Positions 1 to 11,021 of a DNA stretch of 64,000 nt are shown here, in pieces. The stretch's first letter is position 1. Every line of letters begins with the position of its first letter. Both the position numbers and the translations under genes were made by a program. The notes below the pieces were generated by a model. That model did not search any database. It saw only the letters and a program-made list of their open reading frames with translations, and was not told the DNA's origin. Source of the DNA: Anaeramoeba flamelloides (taxonomy: Eukaryota; Metamonada; Anaeramoebidae); the NCBI GenBank assembly GCA_027625915.1, contig JANTQA010000044.1, positions 124,001 through 188,000 on the forward strand, in the 5' to 3' direction.

Positions 1-1881
1 GAAAAGGATATTGTAATTGAAAAAGAAAAGGGAAAAGAAATTGAAATTAAAAATAAAAAAGAAATAGAAGTAGAAATAGATTCAAAAATTCAAACAAAAA
101 ATGAATTTGAAAATGGAAATAATCAAGAAATAAATGAAAATATTGAAAATAATGATTACAATAAAAAATCTATTTTAAATTCGGAATCTGGAAATGAAAA
201 GGTGGATGAAATGGGAAATGGAAATAAAAATCAAAAAGAAATAGAAGCCGAAGTGAAAGTGGATTCAACAGTTCAAACAAATAATAAGAATGAAAAAAAA
301 AATGAAAATGAAAATAATCAAATAATAAATGAAAATTTAGAAAATAATGATAATAATGAAAAAATATTAGAATCAGAAAATGAATCAGAAAAAGATATTG
401 GAATTGAAAAAGAAAATGAAATTGTTCTTAAAAATGAAAACGAAAGCAAAAGCAAAAATATCAAAGAAATTGTAAGTGAAAACGAAATTGAAACAAATTC
501 AAAAAATCAAATAAAAAATGACTTTACAAATAATAATTTCCACGAAATAAATGAACATTTAGAAACCAATGATGAAAATGAAAACACATCGGGATCTTTA
601 ATTGGGGGTGAAAATGATATTGAAATTGAAAATGAAATTGGAATTGAAAATGGAATGGATTTGAAAATAAAAAAAATCCAAGAAATAAATGAAAATTTAG
701 AAAATAATGATGATAATGAAAATAAATTAGAATCAGAAAATGAATCTGAAAAAGATATTGGAATTGAAAAAGAAAATGAAAATGGTATTAAAAATGAAAA
801 CGAAAACAAAAACGAAAATATCAAAGAAATTGAAATTGAAAACAAAATTGAAACAAATTCAAAAAATCAAACAAAAAATGAATTTGAAAATAATAATTTC
901 CAAGAACTAAATGAACAATTAGAAACCAATGATGAAAATGACAAAACATCGGAATCTTTAATTGGGAGTAAAAATGTTTTGAAAATTGAAAATAAAAAAG
1001 AAATAGAATCAGAAATAGATTCAAAAAATCAAACAAATTCAAAAAATGAATTTGAAAATGAAAATAATCAAGAAATAAATGAAAATATTGAAAATAATCA
1101 CCCCAATCAAAAACTCGATTCAAAAATTGATTCTGGAAATGAAAAAGATATTGAAATGGAAAATGGAAATGAAAATGAAAATGAAAATAATAATCACAAT
1201 AAAGAAATCATTTTAAACCCCAATTCTAAAAATGAGAAAGATATCAAAAAGGTTTCTGAAAATGAAAATAATATTGAAAACGAAAATGAAAAAGATCTAA
1301 TTATGATGAACAAAAACGAAAATGAATCTGAAAAAGTACATGTACAAGAAATAACAAATAATCTTAAAAAAGAAACAATTTTAAAAACTAATTCTGAAAA
1401 TGAAAAGGGTATCGAAATAAAAAAGTGCAAAGATAAAGAAAAGAATTCAAAAAATCAAACAAAAAATGAATTTGAAAATGAAAATAATCAAGAAACATAC
1501 AAAAATATTGAAAGCGATCTTGACAAAGAAAAGAAACAAAAACAGATTTTAAATTGTAAAAATCCAAATAAAACGATCCAATTTCCTCAATCAAAAAACA
1601 TTAATACTCAAGGCAGTATTAAAGAATTAAACAAGCCAAATCAATACAAAATTAAAATTGAACTGTATAAAAAACAAATAATTGGTGATCAATTATTAAA
1701 AGAAGAAATTTTGACAAAAAAAATAACAATGGATGAAATGAAAAAGAGAATTATTCGAGAGCAAATGAAAAGAGAACTAGAAATGATGAACAAATATGGT
1801 TTAAAACCAAAAACTTTTAATCAACAAACCTTTCATACCGACAATGTGCATTCTAATTCAATAAATAATTCGAAAAAGTAA
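1..1881 (+). CDS. Glu/Asn/Lys-rich repetitive protein, 5' end outside window
   Basis: The frame ending at the TAA at 1879-1881 is open all the way back to base 1 (about 626 codons visible), so the true start lies left of the window; the first in-frame ATG in the window is at 211. Nearly the whole protein is low complexity, built from short units such as ENEN, NENE and KNEN. Residues encoded by about 310-985 form two copies of a 120-codon tandem repeat. Only the last 90 or so residues (from about 1600) look like ordinary protein: a charged, probably helical segment around IKIELYKKQIIGDQLL followed by a KKRIIREQMKRELEMMNKYG stretch that could be a coiled coil. No catalytic motif or known domain is recognisable. 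It is likely a real gene because the frame is long and free of stops, but compositional bias alone favours long frames here. No function is proposed. Confidence 0.7.
   Translation, partial: EKDIVIEKEKGKEIEIKNKKEIEVEIDSKIQTKNEFENGNNQEINENIENNDYNKKSILNSESGNEKVDEMGNGNKNQKEIEAEVKVDSTVQTNNKNEKKNENENNQIINENLENNDNNEKILESENESEKDIGIEKENEIVLKNENESKSKNIKEIVSENEIETNSKNQIKNDFTNNNFHEINEHLETNDENENTSGSLIGGENDIEIENEIGIENGMDLKIKKIQEINENLENNDDNENKLESENESEKDIGIEKENENGIKNENENKNENIKEIEIENKIETNSKNQTKNEFENNNFQELNEQLETNDENDKTSESLIGSKNVLKIENKKEIESEIDSKNQTNSKNEFENENNQEINENIENNHPNQKLDSKIDSGNEKDIEMENGNENENENNNHNKEIILNPNSKNEKDIKKVSENENNIENENEKDLIMMNKNENESEKVHVQEITNNLKKETILKTNSENEKGIEIKKCKDKEKNSKNQTKNEFENENNQETYKNIESDLDKEKKQKQILNCKNPNKTIQFPQSKNINTQGSIKELNKPNQYKIKIELYKKQIIGDQLLKEEILTKKITMDEMKKRIIREQMKRELEMMNKYGLKPKTFNQQTFHTDNVHSNSINNSKK
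322..985 (+). repeat. 360-bp tandem duplication inside the coding region
   Basis: The block from about 322 to 681 is repeated exactly 360 bp (120 codons) downstream, from about 682 to 985, with roughly 85-90 percent identity by eye. For example GAAAATTTAGAAAATAATGA occurs at 331 and 691, and matching segments follow in register until about 985. A related block at 60-165 resembles 1000-1105. The period is a multiple of three, so the frame is kept. Confidence 0.85.
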
Positions 1882-3947
1882 AACTGAAAAAAAAAAAAAA
1901 AAAAACTAAAAAATGAATCTTCATAAAAAAAATTTGCATAAATATATATCCATACACCTTTTCTTATTATTTATATTTATATGAAAAGAAAAGAAAAAAA
2001 CATAACGAATTTTGGTCGAATATAATATTTTGAATCATAATTTGTTTGGATTTTTAGATAAATAATATTTAATTTAAACAACACTTATTTTTTGAGTTTG
2101 TTTAAGAATACAATTAAATTCAAATTTTTTTTTCAAATTAATGTCAATTAAAGAAAATCATTTTCGTTGACGCACTTTCTATTTTGAGTTTTTAAACGAA
2201 AATGCTATTTTAACAGTTATGTATATATGTATGCATGTATACGAATTATACTTTGAATAGAAACACGGTCATTCGGGTTTTCTCAATTTATTAATTTTCG
2301 AAAAAATATTTAAATTACATCTTTCCTTATTTATAAAAAAGGTTTTAATTATATTTTTATCTTTAATAAATAAATTAATGTATTATCTTTCTTGAAAACA
2401 ATTAATTTAAATCAAGTTGGATATTAAAATTATTAAAACTTTTTTTTCATGAGATCATTTATTTTTCTTATCATTATTTTTTTTTTATACATTGATTTTA
2501 TTTAATTATTGGTATTTATTTGTTCGATTTATTCAGGGGTTGTAAACCCCAATTCAAAATTTTTAAAACTCCAAATTCAATTTTTGAAAAAAAAAAAAAC
2601 GAATTTTAATCAATTCAAGAAGAAATGCTAAATTAGAACCATTTACTAATTGAAATGTTAACAATTATTTATAAATTGCAATACCTACAAATATAAAATA
2701 AATAATAGTCAATACTAATTAAATATAGAGTGTGTTGAAATTTTTGTTGAGAGCAAAACCAAAAAAATAAATTCGTAAATTTGTGGATATTTCATTAAAA
2801 ATTATTGATCGATTAAATGGTTAGATATCATCAACTAATTTTATTAGTGTTTTTTTATATTGAAAAGAGTATAAATTTTAACCATAAAATCAACTCTTTG
2901 AAAAAAATTTTAATTGAACAAAACAAGTTATGTAATTCAAAAAAGAAAAGAAATGAAAACCATAAACCAAAAAAATAAAAAATGATTTCTATATTTAACA
3001 AAGATCAAAGTTATTTCCGATTTAAATGGAATTGTATTATTGTGATTCTTTGAATTGATTTAATGGTGTTGAAAAATTTGAGTTATAGTTTTTTTAAAAT
3101 AATTTCAAGTTTTTCTTCCCAGGTTATTCCTTGTTCAAAAATAATAACATTGAGACCAAAGATAATTAAAAATAATGTATGATAAAAAATCAGAAAAATA
3201 TTTATTCAAACTTAGGTATTATGGGATTCTGTTATTATCAATCAAACACAATATAATTCTTTCTTTAATTATGAAATTTTTAGAGTGAGGTTTTTAAGAA
3301 TCTCAAAAAGAGTCAATTTTTTTCAACAATTTTTTAATAATAATTGATCAATCAAAAAAAAAATACATATCAAAAGATGATATTAAAAAATTGTTTTTGT
3401 GTTTAGACTCCATTTTGTGTTTAATCATTTATTTTTTTCAAATATTATGAGATCTTATTTTGTATTTTGGGTAATTTTTCCAATGTAAAAACATTGTTAT
3501 ACTTTTTTTCATGATTTCACTGTTTTTATTGAATATTTATCTTTTTTTCGTAATATCATTTTATCTAGTTTTCCAATAATCAAAAATAAAATAATTTATA
3601 TATACATATAATTTATTCATAAGAATTAAGGTTTTAATGAAAATATGTATAATTTCCAAATTTAATTTTAGATAAGTGAGATGAAATAATCAAATACTTT
3701 CTGTAAAACACTCATAATACATATAAATTCAAAAAAATTTAAATAAATTTTTAGTTGTATTCCCATTTTTATAGATCCATTAATTGGACTTTAAAAATCA
3801 TTCTTTGTAAAGAATATTTCCAAGGTCAAAGATTTTTTTACAAAAAGTACTTGACCTTCAATAAAAATATAATACTTTACTTAAAGCTGATATAAAATAA
3901 AATTCCAGAAATGAAAAATGAAGCTAAAAATCTTAAATTATTTATTA

Positions 3948-5464
3948 AATGTGGTCAAAATAAAGCGTGCAAATAAACTTAATGTGTGTTTCAAAATAAA
4001 AAGCGTGTTTTTTTGTTATAGTTGACCAATACATTAACCAATCAAAGAAACCAATAATAAACCCTAAAAAAATATGGTATTGGTTTCTTAAAGTTCTATT
4101 ATTTAAAAAGAAATTCTAAAAATAAAGGATAAAATTGCAAAATTTATCTCAAAAAATAAAGTAAATTTTTTCGAAAATTTTTAATCAAAATCCAAAAAAT
4201 TTCAAAAAAAATCAAAAATATTATGAAAAATTTTCAACTATTTTCATGAATAATTTAAATTTTACTAAAAATAATCAGATCTTCACTTTCAAAATTGATT
4301 TGGGCTCGGGTATACTATTTGGTAGTTGGTTAGATGTTGTCTTGGTACAAGAATAAAAAAAAGGACGGATAATATAGTTCTTTCAATAACCTGTGTTGAC
4401 TTAAATAAATTTTGTTTTTCAGACTTTTATTGTTGTTTTCCAGATTTTGTGTTTTTAATTGTTGTTAAAAAATCTTTAAACAGTGTTTTGTGTTTTTAAT
4501 TGTTGTTGAAAATGAAAACTTTTCAAGGGTGTGTTTATTTTTAAAAAGGAAGTCTGTCTTGGCAATAATACTTTCAATCTCGAAGTAATAATTGAAATTT
4601 TTTTTCAAAGTTTTCCAATACATTGTTTCTTATTATTGATTGAAAAATTGAAAGATCTTGATATAACCGATGAGTTTTGACAGTTTTTAGGTGACCTAAT
4701 TCTCTCTCATTAGGTAAATGGTTGAAAAATAATTGATTTTTAAATAATTTGGTCATTGGCAATGTTCTTGTTTAATTTTAATCAGATAAAATCTCGGATA
4801 ATTAACTTTTGATTCAAAATGATATATTGGTTCACTGAGGATTCTTATCTCAACCAATAGAGGTCAAAAAAGTACCAAAACACCAAATAAAGTCATCCAA
4901 TTACAAGATATGGTTTGGAGACTATTGACTTGAGGGGAAAAAGGAAAATGAAATGAAATTTTTGGTTTTCAATTTCAAAAAACTTTGAAAAATTGATATC
5001 TCATTTTTGATAATGTGGAGATACCAAACAGTTTTTCAGAAAAGCTCGGTCTCTTTTTATCCTTTTTGGGTTTGTATTGGATCAAACTGAAAGATTTGGT
5101 TATTTGTGAATTTTGGTGTTGATTTGTTTAAATTTGGTTGAATTAGATCTCTTTTCTGAGGAGATTGGTCTTGAAGGTTGTAGAAAAACACTTTGATAAT
5201 ATGATCGATTTGATTTCAATACGTTTGTTTTGGAAACCGCAAGGTTTCACTGAACTGTATTTTTGATTAAACACAAAATAAAAACCAAAAACCTTACTTA
5301 AAGAAAAAAAAACAACCTTTAAAAAAAAAAAAACAACAGTTATTTACAAAAACAACACAAAAAATTTTGAAAAACACAAAGAAAGACGTCAACACGGGTT
5401 ATTGAAACAACTGTATTTTGAAACACGGATTATAGTCTTTTTGCACGAATTATTTTGATAAGTG
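3948..5464. mobile_element. TA-flanked MITE, family B, interrupted copy
   Basis: Outer arms are inverted repeats: the left arm carries GTCAAAATAAAGCGTGCAAA then GTGTTTCAAAATA, and the right arm read backwards carries CACTTATCAAAATAATTCGT then ATCCGTGTTTCAAAATA. A TA lies on both sides (3946-3947 and 5465-5466). The ends (CA...TCAAAATAATTCGTGC) are typical in style for Tc1/mariner elements. The core is split by a separate insertion at 4375-5413. The second copy at 53828-54509 lacks that insertion, which makes the interruption certain. No transposase frame is present in the family B sequence itself. Confidence 0.75.
4375..5413. mobile_element. TA-flanked element, family C, nested in family B
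   Basis: Inverted ends TAGTTCTTTCAATAACC (left) and, read backwards, CAGTTGTTTCAATAACC (right), each followed by a match to TGTGTTGAC, delimit about 1.04 kb. TA occurs at 4373-4374 and 5414-5415. The family B copy near 54440 reads straight through the junction, so this is an insertion with TA duplication, as for Tc1/mariner transposons. The longest internal frame is a 62-codon one on the minus strand (4574-4762), not recognisable as transposase. It is probably a non-autonomous or decayed element. Confidence 0.75.
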
Positions 5465-6317
5465 TACTTTTATCATTAGTTTTATAAAACATTACTCGTT
5501 TAGCAAAATTGAAAAACATTTTTTAGACCAAAATTAGAAATGAAAAATTCAAGAAAAGTAAATGTAAACTTTTTGTTAATTGGTAATCAAATTGATACAA
5601 AAAAGCTTGTGTCAGACCATTATATTAAAATATATTTAATCAATTAAAATAAAAAGGAATTTTTAGATAAAATCAATAGAAAAGTAAAAATTTTTTCAAT
5701 TTTATTTTCTTGGCTTTAGTTTAAAAAATTAACTAAACTAACAGTTACACTTATACTCTTTTTTTTTTTTCAGTTTTATTGTAAAAGTTCTGGATCAAAG
5801 ATCTCCCTTAATCAGAAATTTCCTTTTTTCTCACGGTGAATGAATAATTTTCAATTAAATGTTTGAATTATGAGCTACAGTGTTGGTATTATTTTTGAAG
5901 AACATTAATAGGAATATTTTATAAGATCAGTTTTCATTTTTTTTATTTGTTTCCAAAATAAATCGTCTCAAAAATAATTAACACCAAGTAAGTTTACTAA
6001 CTTTTCATTCTCCAGGATTTTTTAAAAGTGTTTTAATTTCGAGTCCAAGGTTTATTGAATTAAAAAAAAATCAAAAAAAAGAATTAGGAGAGCAATCTTT
6101 TTTTATTATTTTTCAAAAATAAAAAGAATAAAAATTAGGTTGCTTTTTTTTATTTTTTTTTATTATTTTTTTTTTTATAATGCTTTTTGCTTTTGCTGAA
6201 TATTCAATCAAAAAAAAATAATAATACTAAAAACAATAATTTGGTTTTGAATTAAATTTCTTTTCTTTGTCTTAATCTAACCTTTTTAATTTGGTTCTTT
6301 CAAAAAAAAAATAATAG

Positions 6318-6938
6318 ATGAACCCAGAAAAACTTAAAAGATTAAAAAGAAATGTACGTACCGGAGGAAAAGGATCTGTCAGAAGAAAAAAAAAAATTGT
6401 CCGAAATAATGCATCAAACACAAGTAAAAGATTAGTCCAAACCTTAGAAAAGCAAAAGGTTACTGACATGTCTGGTGTCCAATCTGTTGATTTCATCATG
6501 GACGACAAAATGATCCATTTCGGAACACCAAGACTTAAATACAATTACAACGGAAACACCTATTTATTAATTGGAAAAGGAGAAAACAAGCCTCTCCCAT
6601 CCTCTGGTTTTGGAACTGGCGGCCAGCCACAAATTTCCATGAAACAATTAGAAGAACTTGCTAAAGCACAAGGTTTGACACTTGAGGAATTTTTGAAACA
6701 ATTAAAGGATAAAAGTGGTGAAATGGGTGAAGGTCTTAATGAAACACAAGAAGACGAAGAAGGTATCCCAGATCTTGAAACTTTCAAAGTAAACGAAGAC
6801 GAAGAAGAAAAAAAAGAAGAAAAAGAAGAAGAAAAGAAAGAAGAAAAAAAAGAAGAAAAAGAAGAAGAAAAAAAAGAAGAAAAAGAAGAAGAAAAAAAAG
6901 AAGAAAAAAAAGAAGAGAAAAAAGAAGAAGAAAAATAA
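6318..6938 (+). CDS. BTF3: Nascent polypeptide-associated complex subunit beta (NAC beta / BTF3)
   Basis: Encodes 206 aa. NAC beta pairs with NAC alpha at the ribosome exit tunnel and controls access of targeting factors and chaperones to nascent chains. The N-terminus MNPEKLKRL plus TGGKGSVRRKKK (residues about 16-27) matches the conserved ribosome-binding RRKKK region of BTF3, and the NAC domain follows (about 28-105: KRLVQTLEKQ, SGVQSVDFIMDD, MIHFGTPRLKYN, NTYLLIGK). The conserved IPDL motif before the tail is present (residues about 149-152). The family usually ends soon after this; here a tail of about 45 residues of almost pure Lys/Glu is added. The start is the first ATG and aligns with the family start. 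There are no introns in the coding part; TAATAG lies directly before the ATG. It is a single-copy housekeeping gene with no visible partner nearby. Confidence 0.93.
   Translation: MNPEKLKRLKRNVRTGGKGSVRRKKKIVRNNASNTSKRLVQTLEKQKVTDMSGVQSVDFIMDDKMIHFGTPRLKYNYNGNTYLLIGKGENKPLPSSGFGTGGQPQISMKQLEELAKAQGLTLEEFLKQLKDKSGEMGEGLNETQEDEEGIPDLETFKVNEDEEEKKEEKEEEKKEEKKEEKEEEKKEEKEEEKKEEKKEEKKEEEK
6794..6935 (+). repeat. Purine-only Lys/Glu codon tract
   Basis: About 140 bases of GAA/AAA/AAG codons encode the Lys/Glu tail of the NAC beta protein. The sequence is a nearly pure purine tract made of imperfect GAAGAAGAAAA-type units, prone to slippage. Confidence 0.85.
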
Positions 6939-7989
6939 AGAATTTCAGTTGATTAAAAAACTTTCAGAGGACTTTATATTATGTATTGTTTTTTTGTTTG
7001 TTTTTTTATTTTTTGGTTGATTCCGACCCCAAATAATTATTATTTATTGATACATCAAAATATTTCTTCTTAAAGATTAATTAGATTTTTTTTTTAGTGT
7101 AACCAGCTTTATCAATAATAATGTTACTCTTCCTGAAATCCCAAAAATAATTATAAACATTTTTCATTTTGAAAGGTTTCACTTTTCCAAAAAAAAATTT
7201 TTTTTTTTTAGTTGTTGGCAAATTATGGTTTGTTAATTGAAATTTTTCTTTTTATTGGGGCTGTCAAGGATAAGTCTCAAAACCTCATTCTAAGTAAGTA
7301 CCTTTCACGTTTGTTTTTTCCTCTCATTTTAAATCAGAATGTGGATTATCAACTGAAATCTAAATTAAAAAATTAAAAACTCATACAAAGGTTTACAATT
7401 CGAAAATATAAGGTACCTTTTTGAAATATTATCAATAAAAGTCAGATGCGTTTTTTCAGAAAAGTTGAAGAAATTAAATTCACTTTTAAAATAGTTACTG
7501 AGAACGAAGAAAGAAAAAAGTTAAATTCAATTTATGGTACTTGAGAGTTTTCATTTCTAATTTTTACAATTTAATTCACTTCACGATCATGAAAAAATTA
7601 TTTCAACAAAAAATTATACATTTGCTAATTTTTTACTTTTTGATAACTTCTCTTAGAATAAAAACCTTGGTTAATAAAAGATTTTTAATCAAAAATTATT
7701 TTTAAAGATATTTTACAATTTAAGTTCAGAAAATCCAATTTTCCAAGAAAGATTTTTTTTGAAAGTAATAGTAAAAAATTAGAAAATTTTTTTTTCACAG
7801 TTTAGTTAAGGGGTTGTAATCATATATTTTAAAAGAAATTTAAATTTAATAAATATCTTTCAAATGGATTATCAATTATTTTAACTGATTAAAGAATTAT
7901 ATTATGATTTAAATTGAAAAAAATATTTTTTTTTTTGATAATTCCTGTATTTTTTTTTTATTTTTGAAATAAACCGAAAATCTCTTCAA

Positions 7990-8390
7990 TTTTCTGTTTA
8001 TTCCAAAAAGTAAAAAAAAGCAAAAATAGTGATACTTTCGTTCGGTTTTCCGGGATTTAAAAGAATTGAGTAAAATCAAAGATTTTTCTCTATTCTTTTG
8101 AATTCTGGAAAACCACTATTAGCCCTTCTTGAGTTTCCTGTTTATTTTAAAATCAATAGATTTAACATATAAAACAGAAGACCTCAAAAAATGCGCAGTG
8201 AGTTTTTTTATTCCAGAAATAAAAAGACAATTTATTTAATTTTCCGTTTATTTCAAAAAGTAAAAAAAAACCTCAAGGATAGCTATTTACTCCACGGTCA
8301 CTTCGGTTAGATTTTTTTTTTAATTCAAAAACATAAAGTAAAATCTATCAGATTTTGTTAATTCTTTTGAATTCTGGAAAGACCAGGACA
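7990..8390. mobile_element. Foldback-type repeat (AGTGCC family), diverged copy
   Basis: Contains the family signature: a block reading AAAAGAATTGAGTAAAATCA then a mirrored ATTCTTTTGAATTCTGGAAA, plus a CTTGAGTTTCCTGTTTATTT segment. It shares these with 9870-10215, 13746-14392, 28770-28955 and 49805-50080. Confidence 0.55.
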
Positions 8391-9553
8391 TGTTGATTTA
8401 TTAATAGCAATTATATTAACTTAATTTCAAAAATAGGGGCAGATTTTTCATCATAAATAAATTTGTTTAATTATTTGAATTTTTTTGAATTATAATGTAT
8501 TTTACTAATTTTTTTAGAGATAATAACCAATATAGATTAATAAATAAAAATATAGTATAATCATTGTATTTTATGAAAGACAAATTAAAAAAGAAAAAAA
8601 TAATAAAAAAAAAAAGTTTTTTCAGAATTTTGAAATTTGGCTGATATATATAATCGATTATTTTAGTATGGATCTGAATAATGATAAAACTAAAAAAAAC
8701 CTATATACCAAAAGAAATTTTATAGCTTCGGATTTGGTTAGATAAAAAAATTCACTCAAAATTAAACTTTCAAAAATGTCAATAATACTTTTAAAAAGGT
8801 TCTGTATATTTTAAAAGAAAGGAATTTTTCAACAGATTGAAAATTTAATCCTTAAAGTAGTTAGAGTAGTCATTTTTTTTATATATTACTATTTTTTTTT
8901 TCATAGAAATTGATTTTAAAAACATTGTTATATCGAGAAATAAACAAAAAATTACTCGATTTTTAATTAATCGGTATATATACCCCAAGATTTATTTATA
9001 AAACTGAAGCAAATATGAATTATGTAAGAATTAAATTATCCAAAATAAAATTAAAAATAATTCAAAAATTAAAAAAACGAGGTATTGATAAACTAATAAA
9101 TCTTCTACCCTGAAATGAAAAATAAAGAGAAAATATCAATTTAAAATCAGAAAAAAAAATATAAAACAAAGAGAATTTGAACTAGAAAATAAACTAATTA
9201 CTCAATTAAAAAAAAGCCAAAGTTGGAAATATCTTCCGTTTTTGAGAATTTAAACGAATTAATTAAAATTAACCATTTTTTTTTCATTCTTTTATTTTGT
9301 AGAAAACTGCATTTTACATTTTTTTTCATTTGTGATATTAAAAGAAAATTTCTTAATTTTTTATTTTACTTTTCATATTAAAAAAAAAACGCTAGGATTT
9401 TTACATAATAAAAATATTTAAAAATAACTACAGCCCCAGAATTATGATAAAACAAAATTGAAAATATTAATTCTATTTCAATACTAAGTAAAAATATATT
9501 TAAAAAATTTAAAGTTAGACTAAACTACTGGTTCAATTAGCCTTCCATCCTTA

Positions 9554-9584
<31 letters not shown>

Positions 9585-9869
9585 AAACTTTATTCACATT
9601 ATAATCAGAATTCCAGAACTTCAAATTCATGAACTATTGTATTTTTTGTTGTTAATATAGTCAACTTTATTAAAAGTCTCTAGTCAAGAAAAAAAACTTG
9701 TTTTTGGGGTAAAAATTTTTTTATTAAGATGTTTGGATGAATTTTATTTAAACACAACTTGAAGATATTTGCTTTGATAGAGAAAAAACAATAGTTTTGA
9801 AAATGTCGTTCTCATCCAATAAAACTGAAATTTCTAAAAAAAAATTCTTTATAATAAATATTGCGGTGT

Positions 9870-10215
9870 CCGTAGAGTACCTGGGTTTTTTTAATTTCAA
9901 AAATTAAAACAAAATTTTTGAATTTTTTTTTTTATTTCTGGAATTAAAAAAAACCTAACCTTGCTTTTCTTAGGGCTTTCTATGTCTTCTGTAAAATCTA
10001 TTGATTTCACAAATAAACATAAAACTCAAGAGAAGGGCTAATAGCCGTTTTCCAGAATTCAAAAGAATCAAATAAAACCTCTTTGATTTTTATTTCATTC
10101 CTTTAAATCTTAGAAAAACTAACGAAAAGTATCCTTATTTTTGCTTTTTTTTACTTTTTGGAATAAACAGAAAATTTTCTTAAAATTTCTCTTTATTTCT
10201 CAAATTCAAAAAAAC
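9870..10215. mobile_element. Foldback-type repeat (AGTGCC family), diverged copy
   Basis: Opposite-orientation relative of 7990-8390, with AACTCAAGAGAAGGGCTAAT, TTTTCCAGAATTCAAAAGAA and GGAATAAACAG blocks. It begins at GCGGTGTCCGTAGAGTACC, close to the terminal sequence of the intact-looking copy at 13746. Confidence 0.55.
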
Positions 10216-11021
10216 CAAACGGAAAAATTCAAAAAAAAAAATTTTTTTTTCAATTTAAATCAATAAATAATTCTTTATTAGTTAAAATAATTGATTGACC
10301 ATTTTAAAGATATTTACTAAATTTAAAATGCTTTTAAAATATTATAATAATAACCACTTAGCTTTGAAAAAGAAAAGTAGAAAATTTTTTACGATTAAAT
10401 TTAAAAAAAAATCTTTCTTGAAAAATAGGATAATCTTACTTAAATAGTAAAATATCTTGAAAAATAATTTTTGATCCAAGATTTTTTATTAAGAAAATAT
10501 AATTTATTATTAGTGTAGTTATCAAAAAGCAAAAAATTAACAAATATTTATTTTTTTTTTGAAATAATTTTTCCAAGGTAACCCAGAAAAAAATAATAAA
10601 TAGTTTTGTATTAAAGTTACAAGCAGTACAGTAGACTTCCCAATTATTCGAATTAAGAAAAAAAAAAAAAAAAAAAAAAAAAAAAACATCATTTTCAATT
10701 GATTGACATGTTAGTAGTTTTAAATCTTTTTTTCAACCATTTTAATTGTTATTTATTGGTATCCCATTTTTTTTTCCATTTTTTGGGTGAAAATGATCAC
10801 TTTTACATTGATCACCTTCTCTTGAAAATGGTTAATTAAAATTGATTTGAACTTTGTTTATTATTTTTTCATTTGATAATTGTTAACCAGAATAGTATTT
10901 TACTAATTATTCTCCTATCATTATATTATCTGATGATTTTATATACAAATAAATATCTTTGAATCATGTTTATTATCCACTTTTGTCATTTGAATTTTGC
11001 TTTGATACTGGTATTTGAAAA

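Larger units (their letters stand above)
1882..6317. other. Intergenic region with repeats, no gene seen
   Basis: About 4.4 kb of AT-rich DNA. I see no convincing coding frame from 1882 to 3940. From 3948 to 5464 it holds a TA-flanked MITE with a second TA-flanked element nested inside (listed separately). The last 400 bp before the NAC beta gene are rich in A and T runs and would contain its promoter and 5' leader; no specific promoter element can be supported. Confidence 0.6.
7580..10590. repeat. Large inverted repeat, arms about 0.75-0.8 kb
   Basis: Sequence from about 7580 to 8400 recurs as its reverse complement from about 9850 to 10590. Examples: the left AATTTTTTACTTTTTGATAA pairs with the right TTATCAAAAAGCAAAAAATT, and left TCCAAAAAGTAAAAAAAAGC pairs with right GCTTTTTTTTACTTTTTGGA. 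The spacer is about 1.45 kb of AT-rich sequence. It may be two opposite copies of one dispersed element or the arms of one large foldback transposon. Confidence 0.65.

Noticed and set aside
507-1594. Several minus-strand frames (Phe/Ser-rich) opposite the first gene
   Set aside because: They are the complement of GAA/AAT-rich codons on the plus strand and look like hydrophobic simple sequence, not independent proteins.
4574-4762. 62-codon minus frame inside element C as a possible transposase piece
   Set aside because: No DDE or helix-turn-helix pattern could be recognised, and the length is too short to support the claim.
9558-9585. TA microsatellite as a promoter TATA region
   Set aside because: No gene starts nearby; it is simple sequence.
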